From Kitasatospora setae KM-6054 (GTDB lineage: Bacteria > Actinomycetota > Actinomycetes > Streptomycetales > Streptomycetaceae): a stretch of 64,000 nucleotides of DNA. Where the stretch lies: NCBI RefSeq assembly GCF_000269985.1, contig NC_016109.1:1054001-1118000 (forward strand). The letters run 5' to 3'. Made by a program: the position numbers and the translations under genes. The notes below the pieces were generated by a model. It ran no database searches and was not told the DNA's origin. It worked only from the letters and a program-made list of their open reading frames with translations. Every line of letters begins with the position of its first letter. Within the stretch, counting starts at the first letter, position 1. Positions 33,421 to 41,002 of this stretch are shown here, one piece after another.

Positions 33421-35778
33421 ATGACGGGCCGACCAGGGGAGTTCGGGGACTACCCGGAGTTCTTCCGGACCGCGACCGGCCACCGGCCGTACGCCTACCA
33501 GCGCGCGTGGGCCGAGCACGGGCTGCCGGGTGCGGCCCGGGTCCCGTCGGGGGGTGGGAAGAGCGCGGCGGCGGTGCTGGCGTGGCTGTACCGGCGGACG
33601 GTGTCCGCGCCGGGGCAGACGGCTCGGCGGCTGGTGTACGTGCTGCCGCGGGGCAGCCTCGCGGACTGGACGCACGACCGGATCGGCGACTGGCTGCACC
33701 GGCTGGGCCTGGCCGACGCGGTCGACCTGCACCTGCTGGCCGGGCCGGACGCGCAGAACGGCGCCTGGCGGCGACGGCCGGAGCGGACCGCGATCCTGGT
33801 CGGCACGCACGACGCGCTGCTGAGCCGGGCGCTGATGCGCGGCCTCGCCGACGCCCGGACGATGGCGCCGGTGTCGTTCGCGCTGCTCAACAACGACGCG
33901 CACTGGGTGTTCGACGAGGCCCACCTGCTGGGCCCGGCGCTGGCCGCCGGCGAGCGGCTGCAGGAGCTGCGCGATCGGCTCGGCACGACCGCGCCGACCG
34001 GCAGCACCTGGCTGTCGGCGGTCGGCGACGGCTCCGCTCCCCCGCCGGGCAGCATCCGGCCGGGCGCGCTGCGCCGGATCCGCCGGGTGCCCGCCGACCC
34101 GGACCCGGCCCGGTACCTGCCCGGCCTGGTCGCGGCGCTGCTCGCCGCCCACCGGCCCGGCACCCGGAGCATCGCCGTCCTCGGCGACCGGCGGCGGGCC
34201 CGCGCCCTGCGCGACGCGCTGCGCGCGGCGGCCCCGGGGCAGCCGGTCGTACTGCTGCACCCCTACCTGCGCTCGGACGAACGGCGTTCCCTGGTACGGG
34301 AGTTGCCGGCGGACGGGTTCCTGGTCGCAACCCGGGCGCTGGACGCCGGGTCGGACCTGTCGGCCCGGGTGGTGCTGACCGAGCTCGCGCCGTGGAGCGC
34401 CCTCGTCCAGCGGGCCGGGCGGTGCAACCGGCACGGCGAACTCCCGGACGGCGGCGAGCTGTTGTGGTGCCTGCCACCGGGCCTGCCGGGCCCGCCGGGC
34501 CTGCCGGGCCCGCCGGGCCTGCCGGGCCGGCCGGGCTCGTCGGCGGGTACCGGCGCCGAGCCCGGGGTCGAACGCTGGCTGGCGGCGCACGAGGGGGCGG
34601 CCGTCGATGCCGGGGAGCTGTTCCGGGCCGGCATCGCACCGGCCCGCGTCCGCTCCCCCGCGCTGGGCGCGGCCGAGCTCGCGGCCCTGTTCGACACCTC
34701 GCGCGGCGCCGAACCCGCCGACCCGAGCCGGTGGCTGTACCCCGCCCCCGCCACCGACCTCGACGCGGACTCCGACCCGGACACCGACACCGACACCGGC
34801 CGTACGGCCTTCGTCGCCTGGCGCGCCTGGGCCGGCGGGCAGCCCGCGCCGGACGAGCCGGAGCCGGGGCGGGCCGAGCAGTGCGAGGTGCCGCTGGACG
34901 AGGTGCCGGACGGCGCCTGGCTGCGGGACCGGGCCGACGGGCGCTGGCGGCCCGCCCGCGCCGACGACCTGCGGGCCGGTGCGCTGCTGACCCTCGACGC
35001 GGCGCGCGGCGGGCACCTGCCGGGCGCGGGCTGGTCGCCGGACAGCGCGGCGCCGGTGCCGTCGCTGTTCACCGGCCGGACGCCGGCCACCACCGCGTGC
35101 ACCGCCTGGGTGAGCCTGGACCGGCACCTGCGGGAGACCGAGGAGGAGGCCCGCGCGCTGACCGCCCTCCTGCCCGGCCTGTCCGGCCCGCAGCGGGCGG
35201 CGGTGGCGCTGGCGGCCCGGCTGCACGACCTCGGCAAGTGCCACGACGTGTTCCAGGACAAGCTGCGCGGCGGGGGCGGCGGCGACCCGCCGGACGGCCT
35301 GCTGGCCAAGTCCAAGTCCCCCTGGAGCACCGGGGTTTCCGCCCGCCCGTACTTCCGGCACGAGCTGGTCAGCGCGCTCCTGCTGCTGAGCGGCGACCAC
35401 TGGCACCCCCGTCCCCCGTCCGACACCGGCCCGGCGCCGACGGCCGCCGATCCGGCGCTGGTGGCCTACCTGGTGGCGGCGCACCACGGCCAGGTCCGGG
35501 TCGCGGTCCGCCCGGAGCCCGGCGAGCCGGCCGGGAGCCTGCTCGGCGTCCGCGACGGCGACCGCACGCCGCCGGTCTCCGTCTCCACCGGCGAGCGCTT
35601 CCCGGCCCGTTCGCTCGACACCGCGCCGTTCCGGCCCGGCGGTTCCTGGACGCCGGCGGTCGCGGCCCTGTGCGCCGATCCCGGCCTGGGCCCGTTCCGC
35701 CTCGCCCACCTGGAGTGCCTGGTCCGCACCGCCGACTGGCGCTCCAGCGCCCGCCACGACGGCCCGGTCCGACCGTGA
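33421..35778 (+). CDS. Cas3-like helicase with C-terminal HD nuclease, type I-G pattern, orphan
   Basis: A 785-residue protein. Helicase motifs: Walker A PSGGGKS (42-48), DEAH box VFDEAHLL (165-168), motif III LSAVGD, motif V FLVATRALDAGSDLSA and motif VI LVQRAGRCNRHGE (329-340). The HD nuclease is C-terminal: LHDLGKCHDVFQ (602-603), then FRHELVSALLLL and AAHHGQVRVAV for the other metal histidines. This helicase-first order and TELAPWSALVQRAGRCNR are typical of type I-G (formerly I-U) Cas3. A collagen-like Pro-Gly-Leu linker (352-372) follows motif VI. No other cas gene or repeat array is nearby, so it is either a relic, a stand-alone defence enzyme or a partner of a distant locus. Confidence 0.85.
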   Translation: MTGRPGEFGDYPEFFRTATGHRPYAYQRAWAEHGLPGAARVPSGGGKSAAAVLAWLYRRTVSAPGQTARRLVYVLPRGSLADWTHDRIGDWLHRLGLADAVDLHLLAGPDAQNGAWRRRPERTAILVGTHDALLSRALMRGLADARTMAPVSFALLNNDAHWVFDEAHLLGPALAAGERLQELRDRLGTTAPTGSTWLSAVGDGSAPPPGSIRPGALRRIRRVPADPDPARYLPGLVAALLAAHRPGTRSIAVLGDRRRARALRDALRAAAPGQPVVLLHPYLRSDERRSLVRELPADGFLVATRALDAGSDLSARVVLTELAPWSALVQRAGRCNRHGELPDGGELLWCLPPGLPGPPGLPGPPGLPGRPGSSAGTGAEPGVERWLAAHEGAAVDAGELFRAGIAPARVRSPALGAAELAALFDTSRGAEPADPSRWLYPAPATDLDADSDPDTDTDTGRTAFVAWRAWAGGQPAPDEPEPGRAEQCEVPLDEVPDGAWLRDRADGRWRPARADDLRAGALLTLDAARGGHLPGAGWSPDSAAPVPSLFTGRTPATTACTAWVSLDRHLRETEEEARALTALLPGLSGPQRAAVALAARLHDLGKCHDVFQDKLRGGGGGDPPDGLLAKSKSPWSTGVSARPYFRHELVSALLLLSGDHWHPRPPSDTGPAPTAADPALVAYLVAAHHGQVRVAVRPEPGEPAGSLLGVRDGDRTPPVSVSTGERFPARSLDTAPFRPGGSWTPAVAALCADPGLGPFRLAHLECLVRTADWRSSARHDGPVRP
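34474..34536 (+). repeat. Collagen-like GPPGLP repeat inside the Cas3-like gene
   Basis: Three tandem copies of an 18-bp unit (GGGCCTGCCGGGCCCGCC) encode GLPGPP three times just after helicase motif VI. Confidence 0.85.
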
Positions 35779-35853
35779 CCGGTCCGACCGTGACGGGCGC
35801 GGCGGAACCGGCGCGACGGGAGTCCGGGGCTCCCGTCGCACCGGCAGGACGGA

Positions 35854-36321
35854 TCAGACGTACGCCAGGCTGATCTGGTCGTTGAAGACCACCCAGTGCT
35901 GGCCCGGGTCGTTGGCGTCGCACGGCTTGGTGCCGACGTTCGGCGTGCCCCAGGCGTTGGCCAGGCAGTAGCCGGGCGCGTAGGTCAGCGCGATCTGCTG
36001 GCCGGAGACGCTGAAGTACTGGCCGAGGTCGGTCGGGTCGCACGGCTTGGTGCCGACGTTCGGCGTGTTCCAGGCGTTGGCCAGACAGTACGCGGGCGCG
36101 TTGGTGAGCGAGATCCGCTCGCCGCCGGTGGTGAAGTGCTGGCCCTTGTCGTTGGCGTCGCACGGCTTGGTGCCGATGTTCGACGTGCCCCAGGCGTTGG
36201 CCAGGCAGTAGACCCCCGGGTGCGGCGCCGGGGCGGCCGCGCCCGCCTGGCCCGCCGGGAGGAAGGAGGCCGTGAGGGCCAGGGCGGTCAGGGCGAGGGT
36301 CCTACGGAGTGCGAATGCCAT
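35854..36321 (-). CDS. Secreted ricin-B-like protein of three near-identical 40-aa repeats
   Basis: A 155-residue exported protein. The signal peptide (MAFALRRTLALTALALTASFLPAGQAGAAA) is followed by three units at exact 40-residue period (38-77, 78-117, 118-155), each with YCLANAW, (N/S)xGTKPCD and GQ(H/Y)(F/W), that is, two cysteines and the QxW motif of ricin-B lectins. Three such units build one beta-trefoil, so it should bind a glycan or other ligand. The repeats are much more alike than in ordinary trefoils. The start ATG 36321 is chosen for the signal peptide; its ribosome site is weak. Confidence 0.8.
   Translation of the reverse strand: MAFALRRTLALTALALTASFLPAGQAGAAAPAPHPGVYCLANAWGTSNIGTKPCDANDKGQHFTTGGERISLTNAPAYCLANAWNTPNVGTKPCDPTDLGQYFSVSGQQIALTYAPGYCLANAWGTPNVGTKPCDANDPGQHWVVFNDQISLAYV
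35857..36210. repeat. Three tandem 120-bp coding repeats
   Basis: The lectin-like gene consists of three copies at 36091-36210, 35971-36090 and 35857-35970. Stretches such as the CACGGCTTGGTGCCGACGTT segment are shared between units almost unchanged. Confidence 0.85.
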
Positions 36322-36598
36322 CGGGAGGAGTCCGTTCTCGCTGCGGTCGCACGCTTCGCATGCCGACCGTCGTTTGCGGTGGCGGCTCGTGAGTGAGCGC
36401 ACCGCAATTGATAGCAGCAGAGCGCTACCGACTGACTACTCAGAGCAGCGGTCTTCACCCGTACGGCGGCGAATTCGAGGAGGCCCGGAGGAGGCCCCGG
36501 GGAGGTTCGGCGGACGCCGGGAGCGCCCGCGGCGAACTCCGCTGGCGGCGCGGGCAATTCGGGTGACACCGGGAGCGCCGCCGTGCCAGCCTCGGCCC

Positions 36599-37099
36599 AT
36601 GTCCGAACCACTCGCCGGTGACGCCGGCCCCCTGCGCAGCCTCGGCTTCTGGGCCCCCAAGGGCGAACGGGGCCCGCTGCCGAACCCCGCCGACCTCGTC
36701 GACCCCGGCTGGGACGAATCCGAACGCGGCTTCGTCGCCGCCTACCTGGAGCGCGGGCAGATCGCCGGGCACTGGATGGGCTCCTCCCGCTGCCGGCTGT
36801 GCGGACGCGTCAACGGGTGGCGCGACTACTCCGACGGCCACTACATCTGGCCCGAGGGGCTGACCCACTACGTCGTCGACCACGCGGTCCGGCTGCCCGC
36901 CGAGTTCGTCGCGCACGTCGGACGGCGGACCGAGCACCTGGAGGAGAGCGAGCGCGACCACGTGTGGTGGCTGGAGAACGCGCACCGCACCCGGGCCCCG
37001 GAGGAGCGGACCGAGTCCGGGACCGGTGGCGCGGCCGAAACCGCAGCCGGTGCCGGTGCCGGAGCGGGGAGCGACCCGGATGGCGCAACCATCCGATGA
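36599..37099 (+). CDS. Conserved streptomycete protein with CxxC motif, 166 aa
   Basis: A soluble protein. The core SSRCRLCGRVNGWRDYSDGHYIWPEGLTHYVVDHAVRLPAEFVAHV is a pattern seen in uncharacterised streptomycete proteins and includes a CxxC that could bind metal. The tail is Ala/Gly/Glu-rich. ATG 36599 lacks a strong ribosome site. It is followed 58 bp later by the large membrane protein gene and may be cotranscribed. Function unknown. Confidence 0.7.
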   Translation: MSEPLAGDAGPLRSLGFWAPKGERGPLPNPADLVDPGWDESERGFVAAYLERGQIAGHWMGSSRCRLCGRVNGWRDYSDGHYIWPEGLTHYVVDHAVRLPAEFVAHVGRRTEHLEESERDHVWWLENAHRTRAPEERTESGTGGAAETAAGAGAGAGSDPDGATIR

Positions 37100-37157
37100 T
37101 CCACTCGTTGGTCCGTCCGACGTACGGGGTTCGACTTCCCGCGCCTTGGAGGGGCCG

Positions 37158-39059
37158 ATGGATCTCAAGACGCTGCCGCGGCCCGGGGTGGCCGCCACCG
37201 GAGGCCGACCGGGCTCCGCGGAGGCCGTGTTGGTGCGGAACTACCGGCGGCTGGTGTGCCTGGCGTACCTGACCCTGCCGACCGACCGGGGGCGGCACGC
37301 CCGGGTGCTGGCGGCGCACGGGGTGGTGCAGCGGGCGCTGCCGGTGCGCGCCGGGCGCGCGGTGGGCGACGGGACCGGCCCCGGCGAGGACGGGTACGCG
37401 GCGCTGCGGGTCCGGGTGGTGCGGGCGGCGGTGCGCCGGCGGCGCCGGCCGGGGGCGGTGTTCCCCCGGGTGTGGGGGGTGCGACTGTTCACGCCGCCGA
37501 CCGAGGTGGACGCCGAACTGGACGCCCGGCTCGCCGAGTTGACGGCACCGGCCCGGGCCGGGTTCGCGCTCCGGGCGCTGGACGGCCTGACCGGGCCGGA
37601 GGCCGCCGAGGTGCTGGCCTGGGCCGGGGTGGAGACGCCCGCCGAGTCGGTCCGGGCCGGCTCCGAACTGCTGCGCGCCCTCGACACGCCCGCCTGGGCC
37701 GACCTCCCGCCGGGCTACGACGCGTGCGCGGTGCACCTGCAGCCGGGCGACCTGCTGCTGCGGCGGCGCCGGCTGACCGCGCTGGCCGTGGCGGCGGTCG
37801 CGGTCGCGGTCACCGTCTCCGCCGTCCCGCTGCTGGCCCCGGCCCGCTCCGACCGTCCGGCCGCGCCACCGCCCGCCGCCGGGCCGCTCACCGTCGAACG
37901 CGGCGCCGACGACCTGTGGCGGAAGACCGCGAAGCTGGGCCTCGACGTCTGGCCCGCCCGCGGCGAACTCCGGGACGACCCGGCCCTGGTCGGACGCGCC
38001 GTCAGCGCCTGGCGGCAGGCCGGACCGGACACCGCCGCCGAACCGGGCAGCCGCCCCGGACCGCCCGCCGCCACCCCCCGACTGCTGTACGCGGGACGGC
38101 TGGACGGCACCGCCGTGGTGCTGCTCGCGGACGGCCGGACCCTGGCCCGCTACACCGAGCCCCAGGCCAACGGACCCGCCAACGGACCGGCCGCCGAACC
38201 GGCCGCCGCCCCGGCCCTGGCGCTGTCCGCCGCCGGGGACAGCGACGTGACGGCGGGGGCCGCCGTCGTGCTGCGCCGCGACGCGCGCGGCGCCCGGTAC
38301 CTGTTGGCGCCCTGGATCGCCGCCGCCGCGACCCGGCGGCTCGACCGGCCGGACGAGGCGGAACGTCCGCTCGCCTTCCCCGCCGGGGTGACCGACCCCG
38401 TCCCCGGCACGGCCGCGGCCGGCTGCCCCGGGCCGGTGCTGCAACTGCGCTCGGACCCGGTGGTGGCCGAGCAGCACGCCTTCCTGCTGGCCGACCTCGG
38501 CGGCCTCACCCCCGCGCACCTCACTTACACCCCGCCGCCGGACCCCGCCGCCCCGGCCCGTCCGCCGCGCGAGGCGGTCGGCCCGCAGGCCCTCCAGCGC
38601 TGGGCCGCGGGCGCCTGCGCCGTTCCCGAATCCGGGCCCGGCGTACGACAGTTGAACCTGTGGGAGTTCGCCGACCAGAAGCTCCCGCAGAACGCCGGCG
38701 AACTGGCCTGGGCCTGTCTGCGGGCCGACCACTGGGACGGCTCCGGCAGCGCGGCGGCGGCCGTCCTCCCACCGAACCGGGCCCCGGCGGAACGGCTCGC
38801 GCACGCGGACGGCCGGGCCTGCAGCCGCTACGAGCAGGACACCGTCGCGCAGTACCGCTGGCGCGCCCCGAACGGCACCCCGTACCTGCTGGTCGCCGCC
38901 AGCCGCCGGGTCTCCCGGCTGGTCGTCACCACCCCCGCCCACCGGCTCGACCAGCCCGCGCCCGCCACCCGCACCCTCGCCCTGGAGAACCCGGGCCCGG
39001 GCCCCAGCACCGTCGAGGCGGTCACCGCATCCGGCATCCGGCTGAGCCCGATCCAGTGA
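37158..39059 (+). CDS. Large membrane-anchored protein with sigma-region-4-like N-terminal segment
   Basis: A 633-residue protein. ATG 37158 follows GGAGGGG. Residues 20-180 are helical and cytoplasmic; the stretch ARAGFALRALDGLTGPEAAEVLAWAGV resembles the start of sigma region 4, though region 2 is not convincing. One membrane helix lies at about 206-226 and the last 400 residues would be outside, with several cysteines and no known fold (LLYAGRLDGTAVVLLADGRTLARYTEP, GAAVVLRRDARGARYLLAPW). The plan, inner sigma-like part, helix and outer domain, resembles the fusion at 27183. Function unknown. Confidence 0.75.
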   Translation: MDLKTLPRPGVAATGGRPGSAEAVLVRNYRRLVCLAYLTLPTDRGRHARVLAAHGVVQRALPVRAGRAVGDGTGPGEDGYAALRVRVVRAAVRRRRRPGAVFPRVWGVRLFTPPTEVDAELDARLAELTAPARAGFALRALDGLTGPEAAEVLAWAGVETPAESVRAGSELLRALDTPAWADLPPGYDACAVHLQPGDLLLRRRRLTALAVAAVAVAVTVSAVPLLAPARSDRPAAPPPAAGPLTVERGADDLWRKTAKLGLDVWPARGELRDDPALVGRAVSAWRQAGPDTAAEPGSRPGPPAATPRLLYAGRLDGTAVVLLADGRTLARYTEPQANGPANGPAAEPAAAPALALSAAGDSDVTAGAAVVLRRDARGARYLLAPWIAAAATRRLDRPDEAERPLAFPAGVTDPVPGTAAAGCPGPVLQLRSDPVVAEQHAFLLADLGGLTPAHLTYTPPPDPAAPARPPREAVGPQALQRWAAGACAVPESGPGVRQLNLWEFADQKLPQNAGELAWACLRADHWDGSGSAAAAVLPPNRAPAERLAHADGRACSRYEQDTVAQYRWRAPNGTPYLLVAASRRVSRLVVTTPAHRLDQPAPATRTLALENPGPGPSTVEAVTASGIRLSPIQ

Positions 39060-39080
39060 CCGGGGCCCGGGCCGGACGCC

Positions 39081-39593
39081 TCAGCGCGCGCCGCGCAGTT
39101 CGCGGAAGGTGAAGGCGTCCGGGCCCGGGCCGTGCTCGCGGAGGGTGGCGATCCTGGCCATCGCCTCGGCGACGTCCGGGCGGTGGCCGGCCGGGACCCA
39201 CCAGAGGGCCAGGTGGGCGGCGGCCGGGGGCTGGAACCAGTCGCGGCGGCTGGCCAGGACGCGCAGGTGGTCGCTGCGGTAGACGTAGTCGTGGAGCGCC
39301 CGGACGGACTCCCAGACCGAGCAGTTGATCTGTAGCAGGTCGTCGTCCCGGTCGGGGCGCAGCCCCGTCGCGTCGGCGCCCGCGTCGTCGACCAGCCGCC
39401 AGACGAAGCCCGGGCTGCGTTCGGCGAGCGCGTTGACCTCGGCCAGCTGGGCGACGAACCCGGCCAGCGCGGGGCTGTCGAGCGGGGCGACGGTGCGCCC
39501 GATGTTGACCTGGGCGAGCTGGGTGCCGGGCGGCTGGGCGAAGCGGTCGGGCTGGATCGGCTGGGTGGGCGGGGCGGGCTGAAGGGGGGTCAT
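39081..39593 (-). CDS. DUF3291-family protein
   Basis: A 170-residue protein starting ATG 39593 (MTPLQPAPPTQ). The DUF3291 pattern is clear: TQLAQVNIGRTVAPLDSPALAGFVAQLAEVNALAERSPGFVWRLVDD, ending in VYRSDHLRVLASRRDWFQ and LALWWVPAGHRPDVAEAMARI. The fold is like antibiotic-biosynthesis monooxygenases; several members act in small-molecule or heme-like chemistry but the role here is not known. It lies 32 bp after the Cys-cluster regulator gene, so both should share one transcript. Confidence 0.85.
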   Translation of the reverse strand: MTPLQPAPPTQPIQPDRFAQPPGTQLAQVNIGRTVAPLDSPALAGFVAQLAEVNALAERSPGFVWRLVDDAGADATGLRPDRDDDLLQINCSVWESVRALHDYVYRSDHLRVLASRRDWFQPPAAAHLALWWVPAGHRPDVAEAMARIATLREHGPGPDAFTFRELRGAR

Positions 39594-39625
39594 GCCGCCA
39601 GCATGGCCCGACCTGGCTTCTATAG

Positions 39626-40306
39626 TCAATGGATATTGTTTTTAGAGAACGAGACGCAGCAGCCCTCCGGCCCCGGGTCCATCGCGACCGTCCACCCCTC
39701 GCCCGCCAACCCCTCCAGCAGGGCCAGGTTCATTCCGCAGACCAGCGCCGGGAATTCGTCCGCCAGCGCGTGGAAGGGGCAGTTGCGCAGCCGCAGCACC
39801 TCACCGCCCGAGCCGCCCGAGCCGCCGGGGCCGCCGGGGTCGCCCGGGCCGTCGGGGTACGGCGCGTAGCCGCGTTCGCGCAGCACGGCCGGCAGGTCCG
39901 CGTCCGGGGTCCGCTCCCGCTCGCCCTCCGCGCGGGCCGCGTCCTGCAGGCGGCGGTCGAGTCCGGCCCGTTCGACCACCTCGGCGAGCAGCCGGCCCGC
40001 CGTGCCGTAGGAGCGGGGCGGCAGGGCGACGGCGATCTCGGCGGCGGCGCGGCGGTACAGCTTGGCCGGGCGGCCCGCGCCCGGGCCGGTGCGGCCGGAG
40101 GGGCGGCGGTACGCGGCCACCAGCAGGCCGGCCTCGACCAGCCTGTCGAGGTGGTGGGCGGCGAGCGTGCGGGAGACACCGACCGCGGCGGCGGCCGCGT
40201 CCCGGCCGACCTCCTCCGGCGCGTCGGCCACGTGCCGGTAGAGGGCGCGCCGCACCGGGTCGGCGAGGGCGCCGACGGCCTCGATCGAGGAGTCCTCAGC
40301 AGTCAT
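39626..40306 (-). CDS. ArsR/SufR-like winged-helix regulator with C-terminal cysteine cluster
   Basis: A 226-residue regulator. The DNA-binding part is VGALADPVRRALYRHVADAPEEVGRDAAAAAVGVSRTLAAHHLDRLVEAGLLVAAYRR. The C-terminal region holds four cysteines in RNCPFHALADEFPALVCGMN and PEGCCVSF, the arrangement of regulators such as SufR that bind an iron-sulphur cluster. It may sense oxidation, nitric oxide or iron. It leads an operon with the DUF3291 gene. Its own promoter region is shared with the small gene at 40563, where a TCTACA/TGTAGA palindrome lies. Confidence 0.85.
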   Translation of the reverse strand: MTAEDSSIEAVGALADPVRRALYRHVADAPEEVGRDAAAAAVGVSRTLAAHHLDRLVEAGLLVAAYRRPSGRTGPGAGRPAKLYRRAAAEIAVALPPRSYGTAGRLLAEVVERAGLDRRLQDAARAEGERERTPDADLPAVLRERGYAPYPDGPGDPGGPGGSGGSGGEVLRLRNCPFHALADEFPALVCGMNLALLEGLAGEGWTVAMDPGPEGCCVSFSKNNIH

Positions 40307-40464
40307 CCGCCGAGTCTATGACCGGACGGGCAGGCGGAAGACGGACGGACCGGAGACGGACGGCCGGGCGGGAGGCCGGACCGTCGGCACCGCGGCCGCC
40401 GTGGCTCGAACCCGCCGTCCGGGCGGCGGCGTTGCGCCGCGGTGGCGGATTGGCCGCCATCGGT

Positions 40465-40480
40465 ATCTACACCTCTGTAG
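40465..40480. promoter_or_regulatory. Palindrome TCTACA-N4-TGTAGA
   Basis: The inverted repeat TCTACACCTCTGTAGA resembles operators of BlaI/MecI/CopY-type repressors (TACA..TGTA). It lies between the Cys-cluster regulator and the 83-residue gene. Confidence 0.55.
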
Positions 40481-40562
40481 AGTGTTCCCGACCGCCACCG
40501 CCGGGCCGTTCGGGCACCCCTCACCCGCCGCCCCCGCCGACCGGACTCGAAGGAGGCCCGCA

Positions 40563-40814
40563 GTGCTCCCTCCGCAGCTACAGACCGAACCCGCCTGGTC
40601 CCCGCCGGAACAGGACGTCCGGCACGCCTACCAGCCGGTGGAGGTGCGCCTCGACGACACCGACACCTGGATCCTCGGCCGGATCAACGCCTGGTGGCAC
40701 TCCCCCGAGGGCGACCCCTGGTGCCGCCTGCGCCTGCTCGGCGCGGGCACGGACCCCGCCTGGCGGCGCTACGACCCCGAGCAGATCCTGCTGCTGCCCA
40801 CCCACGGCACCTGA
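40563..40814 (+). CDS. Small hypothetical protein, 83 aa
   Basis: Start GTG 40563, seven bases after AAGGAGG. The sequence LQTEPAWSPPEQDVRHAYQPVEVRLDDTDTWILGRINAWWHSPEGDPWCRLRLLGAGTDPAWRRYDPEQILLLP is compact, acidic and beta-rich (an SH3-like barrel would fit), with no signal peptide. No family is recognised. The palindrome about 85 bp upstream may control it. Confidence 0.7.
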   Translation: MLPPQLQTEPAWSPPEQDVRHAYQPVEVRLDDTDTWILGRINAWWHSPEGDPWCRLRLLGAGTDPAWRRYDPEQILLLPTHGT

Positions 40815-40946
40815 AACCGGCCCGTCCCGGCCCGGACAGGGCAGGCGGAGCGGACGGACTGTCAGACCGTATGAAAACGATCCGGAATCGATCGACGAAC
40901 AGTACGGAAATCAGTTCGCTGACGACGGGGAACTGCGAAAGACTGC

Positions 40947-40972
40947 GCGGTCGGTGTCACGACACCGACCGC
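40947..40972. terminator. Perfect inverted repeat, terminator or operator
   Basis: Arms GCGGTCGGTGTC and GACACCGACCGC flank two central bases (AC). It lies 130 bp after the 83-residue gene and 30 bp before the ATG at 41003. The stem is very stable, but its closeness to the next start leaves a regulatory role open. Confidence 0.6.
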
Positions 40973-41002
40973 TGAACGCAGTTGCCGACCCCGAGGTGCC
41001 GC

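Noticed and set aside
33058..35841. 927-codon minus-strand frame across the Cas3-like gene
   Set aside because: It mirrors the helicase gene, shows no motif and is a GC-skew shadow.
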